The notes beneath the pieces are model-generated. The model was not told where the DNA came from and did no database searches. It saw only the letters and a list, made by a program, of their open reading frames with translations. The translations under genes were made by a program, and so were the position numbers. Shown one piece after another: positions 38,644 through 46,658 of a stretch of DNA of 64,000 nt (the stretch's first letter is position 1; each line of letters opens with the position of its first letter). Origin of the DNA: Allobosea sp. (lineage in GTDB: Bacteria; Pseudomonadota; Alphaproteobacteria; Rhizobiales; Beijerinckiaceae); assembly GCA_024231975.1 (NCBI GenBank), contig JAAEQB010000065.1, forward strand, positions 67,885 through 131,884. Direction: 5' to 3'.

Positions 38644-39753
38644 ATGGCTCTGCCCGCTCCCCGCCCCGTTCCGCGTCCCGGCGTCCTCGACATCGAGGCT
38701 TATGTCCCCGGCAAGTCCGCCGCCCCGGCCGGCGTCAAGCTGCACAAGCTCTCCTCCAACGAGACCCCGCTCGGCCCGAGCCCGAAGGCGATCGCGGCCT
38801 ATGGCAATCTCTCCGGCAAGCTCGAGCTCTATCCGGATGGCTCGGCGACGAAGCTGCGCGAGGCGATCGCCGGCCGCTACGGCCTCGATGCTGGCCGCAT
38901 CGTCTGCGGCACCGGCTCGGATGAATTGCTGCAGCTGATCACCAAGGTCTATCTCGGCGATGGCGACGAGGGCGTGTTCACCGAGCACGGCTTCCTCGTC
39001 TACAAGATCGCGATCCTCGCCGCCGGCGGCAAGCCGGTAATCGTGCCCGAGAAGAATCTCACGGCCGATATCGACGCGATCCTCGCCGCGGTGACGCCGC
39101 GCACCAAGATCGTCTTCCTCGCCAACCCCAACAACCCGACCGGCACCTATCTGCCCTTCGACGAGGTCAAGCGCCTGCAGGCGGGCTTGCCGCCGCATAT
39201 CCTGCTGGTGCTCGACGCGGCCTATGCCGAATATGTCCGGCGCAACGACTACGCCTCGGGCCTCGAACTGGTCGCGACCAGCGAGAACGTCGTGATGACA
39301 CGCACTTTCTCGAAGATCTATGGCCTCGCCAATCTGCGTCTCGGCTGGGCCTATGGTCCCGCCCACATCATCGACGCGCTGAACCGCACCCGCGGCCCCT
39401 TCAACGTCAACGGCGCCGCGATCGAGGCCGGCGTCGCCGCCATCGCCGACGAGGCGCACATCGCCTCGGCGATCGAGCACAACGACAAATGGCTGGCCTG
39501 GACCACGGCTGAGCTGGAGAAGCTCGGCCTCACCGTGACGCCCTCGGTCGGCAATTTCCTCCTGATCCACTTCCCGGCCGCCGCCGGCAAGAGCGCCAAG
39601 GAGGCTGACGCCTTCCTGACCCAGCGCGGCCTGATCCTGCGCTCGGTCGCCTCCTATGGCCTTCCCGATGCGCTGCGTATGACCATCGGCAGCGAGGAGG
39701 CCAACCGCCTCGTCGTCGCCGCCCTGGCCGAGTTCCTGGGCAAGGCCGCGTGA
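38644..39753 (+). CDS. hisC: Histidinol-phosphate / aromatic aminotransferase
   Basis: A 369-residue fold type I PLP enzyme. It has the HisC segments KLSSNETPLGPSPKA and LELYPDGSATKLREAI, with the PLP lysine in TRTFSKIYGLANLRLGWAYG (residue ~224). Located between chorismate mutase and prephenate dehydrogenase genes, this copy probably also transaminates prephenate or aromatic keto acids, as HisC-like enzymes at this locus do in related bacteria. The stop overlaps the tyrC start (GTGA). Confidence 0.92.
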   Translation: MALPAPRPVPRPGVLDIEAYVPGKSAAPAGVKLHKLSSNETPLGPSPKAIAAYGNLSGKLELYPDGSATKLREAIAGRYGLDAGRIVCGTGSDELLQLITKVYLGDGDEGVFTEHGFLVYKIAILAAGGKPVIVPEKNLTADIDAILAAVTPRTKIVFLANPNNPTGTYLPFDEVKRLQAGLPPHILLVLDAAYAEYVRRNDYASGLELVATSENVVMTRTFSKIYGLANLRLGWAYGPAHIIDALNRTRGPFNVNGAAIEAGVAAIADEAHIASAIEHNDKWLAWTTAELEKLGLTVTPSVGNFLLIHFPAAAGKSAKEADAFLTQRGLILRSVASYGLPDALRMTIGSEEANRLVVAALAEFLGKAA

Positions 39754-40694
39754 GCGCGCCCGAGAGCTTCGCGCCGCGCCGCGACGAGCCGCTCTTCGGG
39801 CGGCTCGCCATCATCGGCATCGGCCTGATCGGCTCCTCGATCGCGCATGCGGCCAAGGAACTGAATCTCGCCGGGCATATCGTGTTGAGCGACGCCGACG
39901 CCGATGTCCGCCGCCGCGCCCGCGAGCTCGATCTCGGCCATGAGATCGCCGAGACTGCGATCGAGGCCGCCCGCGACGCCGATCACATCGTGCTCTGCGT
40001 GCCAGTCGGTGCCTGCGGCGCCGTCGCGGAGGAGATCGCCGGCGTGCTGAAGCCCGGCGCGATCCTCTCGGATGTCGGCTCGGTCAAGCATGCGGTGGTC
40101 GAGGCGGTCAGCCCGCATCTGCCCGAAGGCGTGCATTTCGTTCCGGCCCATCCGGTTGCCGGCACCGAGAATTCCGGCCCCGATGCCGGCTTCCCCAGCC
40201 TCTTCCTCAATCGCTGGTGCATCCTGACGCCGCCGCCCGGCACCGATGAGGCGGCAATCGCCCGCACCCGCCAGTTCTGGGAGGGCATGGCGGCGATCGT
40301 CGAGGTGATGGGCTCGCAGCACCACGACCTCGTCCTCGCCATCACAAGCCATCTGCCGCATCTGATCGCCTACAACATCGTCGGCACGGCCGAGGACCTG
40401 GCGGCGGTGACGCAGTCGGAGGTGATCAAGTTCTCGGCCGGCGGTTTCCGCGACTTCACCCGCATCGCGGCATCCGACCCGACAATGTGGCGCGACGTCT
40501 TCCTCGCCAACAAGGAAGCGGTGCTTGAGATGCTCGGCCGCTTCAACGAGGACCTGGCGCTGCTCACCCGCGCCATCCGCTATGGCGACGGCGAGACCCT
40601 CCACAAGCATTTCACTCGCACGCGAGCCATCCGCCGCGGCATCGTCGCGCTCGGCCAGGAAAAGGCCGAGACGGAGAAGTTGAAGAAGAGCTGA
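39750..40694 (+). CDS. tyrC: Prephenate/arogenate dehydrogenase
   Basis: A 314-residue NAD(P)-dependent dehydrogenase of tyrosine biosynthesis. The Rossmann motif is LAIIGIGLIGSSIAHAAKEL (residues ~18-37), and the catalytic histidine lies in FVPAHPVAGTENSGPDAG (residue ~133). A second conserved histidine is in SHLPHLIAYNIV. There is no ACT domain. GTG start, overlapping the hisC stop, so coupled translation is likely. Confidence 0.93.
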   Translation: MSAPESFAPRRDEPLFGRLAIIGIGLIGSSIAHAAKELNLAGHIVLSDADADVRRRARELDLGHEIAETAIEAARDADHIVLCVPVGACGAVAEEIAGVLKPGAILSDVGSVKHAVVEAVSPHLPEGVHFVPAHPVAGTENSGPDAGFPSLFLNRWCILTPPPGTDEAAIARTRQFWEGMAAIVEVMGSQHHDLVLAITSHLPHLIAYNIVGTAEDLAAVTQSEVIKFSAGGFRDFTRIAASDPTMWRDVFLANKEAVLEMLGRFNEDLALLTRAIRYGDGETLHKHFTRTRAIRRGIVALGQEKAETEKLKKS

Positions 40695-40769
40695 GGGCAG
40701 GGGCTTTCATAGCTCCGCGGGATTCCACAGGCAGGCGTGAATTCCGGCCTCTCGTGGTGCTCGTCTGCC

Positions 40770-40798
40770 TTGTCAAAACGGGGTCGGGCTGATACAGC
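40770..40798 (+). promoter_or_regulatory. Putative sigma-70-type promoter of the tRNA-Thr gene
   Basis: TTGTCA at 40770-40775 and TACAGC at 40793-40798 are separated by 17 bases, and the mature tRNA begins 11 bases downstream. The placement is right for a tRNA promoter, but the -10 element is a weak match. Confidence 0.45.
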
Positions 40799-40808
40799 CC
40801 CACCCGTC

Positions 40809-40884
40809 GCCGCAATAGCTCAGCTGGTAGAGCACCTCATTCGTAATGAGGGGGTCGGGGGTTCGAATCCCTCTTGCGGCACCA
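40809..40884 (+). tRNA. tRNA-Thr (anticodon CGU)
   Basis: A 76-base tRNA including an encoded CCA. The acceptor stem pairs GCCGCAA with UUGCGGC; the D arm has AGCUGGUA; the anticodon stem CCUCA/UGAGG encloses UUCGUAA with anticodon CGU (reads ACG, threonine); the T arm is GGGGG-UUCGAAU-CCCUC. The 3' end serves as the attachment site of the island that follows. Confidence 0.97.
40869..40884 (+). other. attL: 3' end of tRNA-Thr
   Basis: CCCTCTTGCGGCACCA, the last 16 bases of the tRNA gene, is found again exactly at 58044-58059 in the same orientation. An integrase gene starts 167 bases downstream. Integration at a tRNA 3' end restores a complete tRNA, as seen here. Confidence 0.9.
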
Positions 40885-40899
40885 GTGACCTCTCCACCA

Positions 40900-40978
40900 A
40901 CCTCCATGGATGTCCAAAAAGCCCGATAAAATCGGCGCTTTCGTCGATCCACGTTCCATCGACCTCCACCCACGTCCA
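40900..40978 (+). repeat. Two copies of a 17-base direct repeat left of the integrase
   Basis: ACCTCCATGGATGTCCA (40900-40916) and ACCTCCACCCACGTCCA (40962-40978) share the pattern ACCTCCA-N5-GTCCA. A third copy, ACCTCCATGCGCGTCCA, is at 42835-42851. Spaced repeats beside attL and before a helix-turn-helix gene are what integrase/excisionase arm sites or operators look like. Confidence 0.6.
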
Positions 40979-40996
40979 TTGACAGCCAAGAAGATT

Positions 40997-41046
40997 GTTG
41001 GCCGAAATGATGGCTAAGCCGACTTAGCTACTCGAATTTGGCCAAC
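40997..41046. repeat. GTTGGCC-type half-sites near attL
   Basis: GTTGGCCGAAA at 40997-41007, a related TGGCTAAG at 41011-41018, and an inverted TTTGGCCAAC at 41037-41046 lie just before the integrase start. The same pattern occurs at the other end of the island at 57961-57983. Shared motifs at both ends suggest integrase arm-binding sites. Confidence 0.5.
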
Positions 41047-41050
41047 ACTC

Positions 41051-42286
41051 ATGCCCTTAACCGACGCCGCAATTCGCAACGCCAAGCCAGGTCCAAAGCC
41101 AATAAAGCTGTCAGACGGCGCCGGTCTGCAGCTTCACGTCAGCACAGCCGGCGGCAAGGTCTGGAACTTAGCGTTCCGGTTCGCTGGCCGGCAGCAGAAG
41201 TTCCGGATCGGCGCATATCCCGCCTTTGGGCTGGCCGATGCCCGCAGTGCTCGTGACGCGGCGAAAAAGTTGCTCGAGCAGGGGATCAACCCGATCGAAC
41301 ACGGGCGATCGCAGGAAGAGCAGGAGCAAGTATCTGCAACGGTCGCAGCCACGACATTCCGCGTCGTCGCCGACGAGCTGATCGACAAGAAGCGCCTTGA
41401 GCGCAAAGCGCCCGCAACCTTGTCGAAAATCGAATGGCTATTGGGTATCGCAAAGCAGGATCTCGGCGACGACGCTATCACTGAGATCAAAGCGCCGAAG
41501 ATTTTGAACATGCTTCGGAAGCAGGAAGAGGCCGGGAAACTTGAGAGCGCCAAGCGCCTACGTTCGCTGACGAGCGAGGTGTTCCGATATGCCATCGCCA
41601 CCGCGCGGGCAGAGATCGACCCGGCCGCCATGTTAGTGGGCGCGCTGCGTGCGCCCATTGTCCGGCATAGATCGGCCATCACTGACCCGACTGAGTTCGG
41701 TGGCCTGCTCCGTGCGATCGACGGTTTCAAGGGGCAGGCGACCACGCGCGCTGCGCTGCAACTCATGGCCTTGCTGTTCCCGCGACCGGGCGAGCTTCGT
41801 CAGGCTGAATGGGTCGAGTTCGATCTCGCCAAGTCCGTTTGGACGATCCCAGCGCCGAGAACGAAGCTCAGACGCGAGCTTCTGGTGCCACTCGCACCAC
41901 AAGCCATCGCGATCATTGAAGGGCTGAAGCCGATCAGCGGCAAAAGTCCGCTGCTGTTGCCCGGTGTTGGCATGTCGGGTGGCGAGGGCAGGCGGGTTGC
42001 GCCCAAGCCAATGAGCGAAAACACGATGTTGGCTGGCATTCTGCGGCTTGGATATGAGCGTAGCGAGCATAGTGCGCACGGCTTCCGGGCGTCGGCGTCG
42101 ACCCTGCTTTACGAGTCCGGCCGATGGAGCGGTGAGGCTATCGAAACCCAACTCCAGCATCAGGACGCGAACTCGGTTAGGCGGGCTTACCGGCGCGCTC
42201 AATTCTGGGACGAGCGGGTGGCGATGATGACGTGGTGGGCCACCGAACTGGACCGCCTTCGCCTGCTCAAGCCGCTGAGGCCCTGA
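41051..42286 (+). CDS. int: P4-type tyrosine recombinase (integrase)
   Basis: A 411-residue integrase. The N-terminal DUF4102 arm-binding domain begins LTDAAIRNAKPGPKPIKLSDGAGL; the core-binding domain is ~100-200; the catalytic domain shows the first arginine in FPRPGELRQAEW (residue ~246), the HGFRAS box with HxxR near residue 340, a histidine in QLQHQDAN and the nucleophile tyrosine in RRAYRRAQFWDER near residue 378. It would catalyse recombination between the tRNA site and the island's attachment site. The stop overlaps the next ATG. Confidence 0.95.
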   Translation: MPLTDAAIRNAKPGPKPIKLSDGAGLQLHVSTAGGKVWNLAFRFAGRQQKFRIGAYPAFGLADARSARDAAKKLLEQGINPIEHGRSQEEQEQVSATVAATTFRVVADELIDKKRLERKAPATLSKIEWLLGIAKQDLGDDAITEIKAPKILNMLRKQEEAGKLESAKRLRSLTSEVFRYAIATARAEIDPAAMLVGALRAPIVRHRSAITDPTEFGGLLRAIDGFKGQATTRAALQLMALLFPRPGELRQAEWVEFDLAKSVWTIPAPRTKLRRELLVPLAPQAIAIIEGLKPISGKSPLLLPGVGMSGGEGRRVAPKPMSENTMLAGILRLGYERSEHSAHGFRASASTLLYESGRWSGEAIETQLQHQDANSVRRAYRRAQFWDERVAMMTWWATELDRLRLLKPLRP

Positions 42287-42828
42287 TGACGGAGAGCCCG
42301 GCGCACGCCTTCTTCCGCGACGAGCTGGACCGGCTGGAACGGGCCTTCGCGGCTGGCCATTTCCCGGCGCTTGTAGAGGCGTTGTTGTTGTGCGCCGCGA
42401 ATGGCCTGCCTACGCCTGCCTGGGTCGGTGAGCACGGGGCTTCGGCGCTTATGTCAGCATTCAATGGCGAGGCTCTTCGGGGGACTCGGACAGGCCGGGC
42501 TGGAGGGCTGAGCGCCCAAGCCGAGAATTGCCAGCTTCATTTCACCCGGTGGTTCTGGGCACGGTTCTGGTTAGACCATCGGGCTCAACTGCGAGGCACT
42601 GCCTTCAAGCCGACTCGCGAAGGTGTCTTCGCACTTGTGTCGGCCGAGCTCCGGCAGGCTCGCTCTTTTGCGCGCGGCGAGCCTGCCGCAATCGCGGCAT
42701 CGTTCAAGAAAATTGAGTTGGCGATAAAAGCCGGGACTGCGGCTCCATATTTCGCTGGCGAGGGCGAGGTGCCACCATCGCCCAAAAAAACTGCCCGAGT
42801 TTTCGCCCCTAGAGCGAAAAAGCGCTGA
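42286..42828 (+). CDS. Hypothetical protein coupled to the integrase
   Basis: A 180-residue protein whose ATG overlaps the integrase stop (TGATG). The central part is helical and aromatic (CQLHFTRWFWARFWLDH), the C-terminus basic (KKTARVFAPRAKKR). I recognise no family. Coupling to the integrase suggests an integration, excision or early regulatory role, unproven. Confidence 0.65.
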   Translation: MTESPAHAFFRDELDRLERAFAAGHFPALVEALLLCAANGLPTPAWVGEHGASALMSAFNGEALRGTRTGRAGGLSAQAENCQLHFTRWFWARFWLDHRAQLRGTAFKPTREGVFALVSAELRQARSFARGEPAAIAASFKKIELAIKAGTAAPYFAGEGEVPPSPKKTARVFAPRAKKR

Positions 42829-42834
42829 CCGCCA

Positions 42835-42851
42835 ACCTCCATGCGCGTCCA
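42835..42851 (+). repeat. Third copy of the ACCTCCA-N5-GTCCA repeat
   Basis: ACCTCCATGCGCGTCCA lies 22 bases before the GTG start of the helix-turn-helix gene at 42874. The position suits an operator or ribosome-proximal binding site used by that protein or by the integrase. Confidence 0.5.
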
Positions 42852-42873
42852 CCACGCTGCATGGAGAGTTAAA

Positions 42874-43218
42874 GTGTTCAGTTGGCAAGAGCGGTCCCTC
42901 ACGGTTGCCGAGTTTTGCGAGGCGCACAGCGTCTCGGAAAGCTTGGTCTATCTGATGCTGGCGGACGGCAGATTGAAGGCCGTCAAACTCGGCAGAAAAA
43001 CAGTCATTCCGCCTGAGGCACATCGCAGTTTCCGCGAAAGCCTGCCGATGTTCGCATCCGGCCGCGCGAAGGCGAGTCTGCCTGCCCAGCCCGCGCCGAA
43101 GCGCCGGGGTCGCCCGCGTAAGCCCCGTCCTCCCGCGCCGCCGGCCGAGCCAACCGCGAACGCGCGCCCGCCGAAGCCCGCGCGCCAACCCTCCGCTCGC
43201 CGCCAGGTGGAGGGTTGA
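42874..43218 (+). CDS. Excisionase-like helix-turn-helix protein with basic AT-hook-like tail
   Basis: A 114-residue protein. Residues ~5-50 form a MerR/excisionase-type helix-turn-helix (LTVAEFCEAHSVSESLVYLMLADGRLKAVKLGRKTVIP). The C-terminal half is proline/arginine-rich with KRRGRPRKPRP, an AT-hook-like motif for the minor groove. The GTG start is preceded by GGAGAG at good spacing; an ATG 11 codons upstream is less likely. Probable role: excisionase or control of the adjoining promoters. Confidence 0.75.
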   Translation: MFSWQERSLTVAEFCEAHSVSESLVYLMLADGRLKAVKLGRKTVIPPEAHRSFRESLPMFASGRAKASLPAQPAPKRRGRPRKPRPPAPPAEPTANARPPKPARQPSARRQVEG

Positions 43219-43221
43219 GCG

Positions 43222-43593
43222 ATGAAGCCTTCTACTCCTCGCGGAACCGGAAACCTCCCGGCGTCATCAATTGCCGAGATTGACCGCCTTTTGCGCCTTG
43301 AGCTAGCCAACCGCCCGGAACTCACAATCGACCGAGTGACAAACGAGTTTGCGACACAGGTCGGTGTCGCGGCAGCGCGCCGAGGCTTTCGCGAGTTCCC
43401 GGAGTCTGAGCTTGGAATTGCTGGCGTCGCGAGGCACTTCGCGACCGAAGCCGTCAAACTGCTGGCCGCGTCCAGCGTCGTACGCGCTTCCGCGTCTCTT
43501 CCCAAGGCGGCGGACGCGATGGTCGAGGCCTACTGCCATGAGTTGACCCGCCTGCATGCGCTTCAAAAAGGTCCTGCAGGAGGCTCGGCATGA
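43222..43593 (+). CDS. Hypothetical island protein
   Basis: A 123-residue, mostly helical protein starting three bases after the preceding stop. It contains RLLRLELANRPELTIDRV and ESELGIAGVARHFATEAVKLL and has no motif I recognise. The stop overlaps the start of the replication-like gene (ATGA), so it is part of the same early operon. Confidence 0.6.
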   Translation: MKPSTPRGTGNLPASSIAEIDRLLRLELANRPELTIDRVTNEFATQVGVAAARRGFREFPESELGIAGVARHFATEAVKLLAASSVVRASASLPKAADAMVEAYCHELTRLHALQKGPAGGSA

Positions 43594-44537
43594 CCGTCGA
43601 GCACCCGCCCGACAAGGTTGCGCCCGCGAGTGCAACCGTAAACGGCAGCGCACATCGCAATGACGGTGAGTGCGCGAAGTCGAATCTGCCGTGGACCACG
43701 TGGACCGGACGCATGCGCGAGCTGGAGCGGGTCGTCCGCGCTATGCCCGATGTCACGGGGACTGCATTCAAGCTGTTTACCGCAGTCACACAAGGAGTGA
43801 ACGAAGGGACTGGCGAGTTTCACTGTCGGGACGAGGTGATGTGCATCACCTGCGGTGCGCGACGCCGACAGTCGCTTTCCGAGGCTCGGGCCGCGCTTGC
43901 CAGCAAGCGCCTACTCGACTTCGAGCCAGGACGTCCCGGTAAGGCGACAGTATATCGCCTCCTCGCGTCGGACAACGACATCATGGACCAGTTGGCCATA
44001 CTTGCTGACCGGAAGGTCGACGCCAAGATGGGGGCTGACAAGGATCGACCGAGACGAAACCGCGTCCGGAAATCCGCACAAAAGAGAGGGAGAGAAATTG
44101 GGCCGGGCGAGGCTGCGATCGATGCAGCGTCCGGAAATCCGGACACAAAACCAGAGATCAGTGTCCGGAAATCCGGACACCCTGCGTACGCAAAAGCGAA
44201 CACCTTACTCCCTGAGCAGACACCCTTTTATCTGTCTACCGATGGAGAGCTTCATTCAGTACGCGCGTCTGCAGGCGACAACGGTCCGTCAGACTCATTA
44301 ATCGAGTGGCCTTCTAAGACCGACCTAGATCGTGGCGAGAAGGCGATATCCATCCACCTTGCGAAGGCCAGCCGGGATCTCGGCTTCACGGTCGCCGATG
44401 CGGTCGCGGAGATCGGCGCCGAGCTTGGTCAGATGAAGCGCGCAGTTGCCGAGTTCCCGGGTGACGAGGTTGCGGCGGCGCGCCGTATTTGGAGCGTGCT
44501 GTCGCAGGTGAAGGATCGGCGAGATGCTGCTGCGTGA
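43590..44537 (+). CDS. Putative replication initiator-like winged-helix protein
   Basis: A 315-residue protein. Residues ~45-125 read as a winged-helix domain (TGTAFKLFTAVTQGVN, CRDEVMCITCGARRRQSLSEARAALASKRLLDFEPG) like those of plasmid and phage replication proteins. A variable, charged middle (~140-225) encodes three DNA-level palindromic repeats, and the C-terminal part (EKAISIHLAKASRDLGFTVADAVAEIG) is helical. The arrangement, an initiator with binding sites inside its own gene, parallels lambda O. There is no primase or helicase motif. Replication function is an inference. Confidence 0.55.
   Translation: MTVEHPPDKVAPASATVNGSAHRNDGECAKSNLPWTTWTGRMRELERVVRAMPDVTGTAFKLFTAVTQGVNEGTGEFHCRDEVMCITCGARRRQSLSEARAALASKRLLDFEPGRPGKATVYRLLASDNDIMDQLAILADRKVDAKMGADKDRPRRNRVRKSAQKRGREIGPGEAAIDAASGNPDTKPEISVRKSGHPAYAKANTLLPEQTPFYLSTDGELHSVRASAGDNGPSDSLIEWPSKTDLDRGEKAISIHLAKASRDLGFTVADAVAEIGAELGQMKRAVAEFPGDEVAAARRIWSVLSQVKDRRDAAA
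44064..44179. repeat. Three iteron-like palindromes inside the replication-like gene
   Basis: GTCCGGAAATCCGCACA (44064-44080), GTCCGGAAATCCGGACA (44129-44145) and GTCCGGAAATCCGGACA (44163-44179). Copies 2 and 3 are identical and form an inverted repeat, TGTCCGG/CCGGACA around AAAT in copy 3. Copies 1 and 3 share a reading frame while copy 2 is read in another, so the DNA and not the protein is conserved. A candidate replication origin or operator. Confidence 0.75.
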
Positions 44538-44549
44538 GCACTCGCAAGC

Positions 44550-44981
44550 GTGCGCGCCCGGGGGGCGAGCCGCAGCGCCGGCGAGTGCGTCGCCGCCATC
44601 ACCCTAGCCCAAACCTTGCTGCCGGCCGCTGGTGTCGATTTGCAGGTCAACCACGACGCATCGAGGTTTTGCATGCCAGGACGGGACAGCAGGATCGACG
44701 ATTACAGCCGGCGCGGCCAGGTCGACGGTGAAGAGGCCGGCCGTACCGCGATCGGCGTGTTAGCCAGCAGCGACGACGGGTTAGCGTTCCGCCTTGAGGT
44801 CGACCGTTGCCTCGCCGAGCTGAAAGCCCGCGCGGCCGAGATGGCTCGGCATGGCGTGCCGGCTGCCATGGTCGCGGCCTATCGGAAAGCGTGGTCAGGG
44901 GCCCTCGATCGCAGTCTCGACGAGCTCGCGGCGGCGATTTTGCCGATGATGCCGGACGAAGGCGATGACGACGAAGACTGA
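44550..44981 (+). CDS. Hypothetical island protein
   Basis: Up to 143 residues from a GTG at 44550; an ATG at 44673 would give 102. The C-terminal half is helical (LEVDRCLAELKARAAEMARHGVPAAMVAAYRKAW) and ends in an acidic tail DEGDDDED. No recognisable domain. It closes the plus-strand left operon; the following 90 bases show no gene. Confidence 0.5.
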   Translation: MRARGASRSAGECVAAITLAQTLLPAAGVDLQVNHDASRFCMPGRDSRIDDYSRRGQVDGEEAGRTAIGVLASSDDGLAFRLEVDRCLAELKARAAEMARHGVPAAMVAAYRKAWSGALDRSLDELAAAILPMMPDEGDDDED

Positions 44982-45070
44982 TGCGCTGCGCTCAGCACTG
45001 AACGCAAAGTGCGTTTAGCGAATTCGGCGGTGCGAGTCGAAACCTAAGCGGCGCAGGGGTTTCGCAATCG

Positions 45071-45490
45071 TCAGATTGGCAGCGGACGCAATCGGGTTGC
45101 CTTGCCGATGGGGATCTCGTGCATGGCTGGGGGAGCAAGCAGTTTGGTCACTTGCTCGATATCGGGCCAGCGCTGAACCAGCGTCGCGGCGATAAGGTGC
45201 AGCGGGGTCTTCTGATATGACGACGCCAGCACGAACCCGTGCAGGCCCGCCGAGCGCAGGGCAGCCCTTTCGGCCTTGTTCCTCAAGACTCTCATATCAC
45301 CGCTGATGAATAGCCAGACGTCATTCGATTGACGCAGGAACTCGATCCATTCGAGGTCGCTGGAATGCCTGCCGCGGGGCAGCTCGGTCACATCCTTGAT
45401 ATGGAAGGCGCGGTGCCCAAAATGGCTAATGAATCCGTCGAGGGTGCTCGCAAACACGGGGGCCGTGCAGTTGTCGAGCAGCACCTTCAA
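45071..45490 (-). CDS. PIN-like toxin (DUF5615/VapC45-type)
   Basis: A 139-residue protein beginning MKVLLDNCTAPVFASTL, the PIN-like opening with acidic residues; further acidic positions are in HSSDLEWIEFL and LFISGDMRVL. These would bind metal in an RNase active site. Its ATG overlaps the stop of the upstream DUF433 protein, the standard antitoxin-toxin order. Assignment is by family pattern; toxicity is untested. Confidence 0.75.
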   Translation of the reverse strand: MKVLLDNCTAPVFASTLDGFISHFGHRAFHIKDVTELPRGRHSSDLEWIEFLRQSNDVWLFISGDMRVLRNKAERAALRSAGLHGFVLASSYQKTPLHLIAATLVQRWPDIEQVTKLLAPPAMHEIPIGKATRLRPLPI

Positions 45491-46179
45491 GCGGCTAACC
45501 TTGCCTTGTTCTCCGCCTCGAATTTCATCGAGCGCCGGATCGCCGCGACCGTGACGTCATAAGCCTTCGCGGCGAGTTCGACGCCTTGATGCTCTCCTGC
45601 CGCTGCAAGGATGGACGTCGGCACGCTTGACGAGGTGTCGATGGGCTGTCCGAACGATCGGGCCGGATCGACGACGATCCGTGTCCCTTTGCCTCGCGGC
45701 CACCATAGGCGCGGCGTTCCGGCGTGATCGAACTCAATATGCTTCAGGGAGGGTTCGACGACGGCGGTAAACTCGTACTGCCGGCGGAATGTGTTGAGCA
45801 GATCCTCACGCTCGGCGCCGTTGGCGTCCCGCTCGATCACCTTCATGAAGATGTCGCGGCCGTTGTGCCGGAAGCTTTCAGTTGAGAGCGGGTGATCCAG
45901 ACCATAGACCTCGCGCGCCATCTCGATCGCGGCCCGCACTCGAATTGCACTGACGCCTACGTTCATCAGAGCATCGGCGACGCGAACCTCCATTAGGTCG
46001 CGGAAACCGAGGTAGACCTTGCCGTCCTTCAGGTCGATCTGAGAGCGCCAAAGCGGCTCGTAGAACCGGCCTTTCATCGTATGGCCGGTCAGCCAGCGCG
46101 ATATCTTCGCGGCCGGCACCGCAGCGAGGCGGGCCGCCTCCGCGGGCGTATATAGGCCGATACCGACAAGCTGATCCAA
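45487..46179 (-). CDS. DUF433 antitoxin-like DNA-binding protein
   Basis: About 230 residues. An N-terminal helix-turn-helix (LYTPAEAARLAAVPAAKISRWLTG) and a C-terminal DUF433-type segment (DPARSFGQPIDTSSSVPTSILAAAGEHQGVELAAKAYDVTVAAIRRSMKFE) are typical of antitoxins paired with PIN-like DUF5615 toxins. There is no ATG; the TTG at 46179 has GGAAGAG six bases upstream and is preferred to a TTG five codons earlier. It should bind its own promoter and neutralise the 45071-45490 protein. Confidence 0.78.
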   Translation of the reverse strand: MDQLVGIGLYTPAEAARLAAVPAAKISRWLTGHTMKGRFYEPLWRSQIDLKDGKVYLGFRDLMEVRVADALMNVGVSAIRVRAAIEMAREVYGLDHPLSTESFRHNGRDIFMKVIERDANGAEREDLLNTFRRQYEFTAVVEPSLKHIEFDHAGTPRLWWPRGKGTRIVVDPARSFGQPIDTSSSVPTSILAAAGEHQGVELAAKAYDVTVAAIRRSMKFEAENKARLAA

Positions 46180-46209
46180 GGCGAACTCTTCCAATCTGAC
46201 CGATTCCGG

Positions 46210-46619
46210 TCATGGCCGCGAATGATGGGCATCGGCCTGGCCATCGTCAATTGATGACAGTGACGCGCCAGCCACCTGGCCGCGCTCAAGCTTCTCGTCG
46301 AGGACGCGGCGGACGAGGCCCGGATCGCTCGCCTCGGCGTCGCGGATCTTCCTCGCCTCGTGGACCTGCTTGCGGGTGAGGCCTACCTCGGAGGTGGTGG
46401 CGATAGCGTTCCCGCCCGGAACGCTATCACGGAAGCGCTTCTTCTCACCCGACTTTGCCAGCTCGTCTCGGTCCTTGGCCAAGTCGATCTCGTCGGCCAA
46501 CCGGATCTTCGCCTTCGCTTCGATCTCGAGCGCATCGGCTTGTGCGCGGTGCGCGGCGGCGACGAGATCGTCATGCGCATCTTTGGCCCTCGCGAACCTC
46601 GCCGCGCGCTTGGCGCCTT
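46210..46619 (-). pseudogene. Remnant of a phage-type regulatory protein lacking a start
   Basis: The usable reading frame from TTG at 46500 encodes 96 residues with GLTRKQVHEARKIRDAEASDPGLVRRVLDEKLERG, a pattern shared by ParB-like/phage regulatory proteins. The same frame stays open and protein-like upstream (AKDAHDDLVAAAHRAQADAL, EIEAKAKIRLADEIDLAK) to about 46619, but no ATG, GTG or TTG occurs there, so the N-terminus has been lost. Either the TTG start is used or the gene is dead. Confidence 0.5.
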
Positions 46620-46658
46620 CAGCGAGACAACCGGCACTCGTGGCGTAACGCGGTGCCG

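Noticed and set aside
44041..44200. Protein-level repeat in the replication-like gene
   Set aside because: The copies fall in different reading frames (VRKS versus SGNPD), so it is a DNA repeat.
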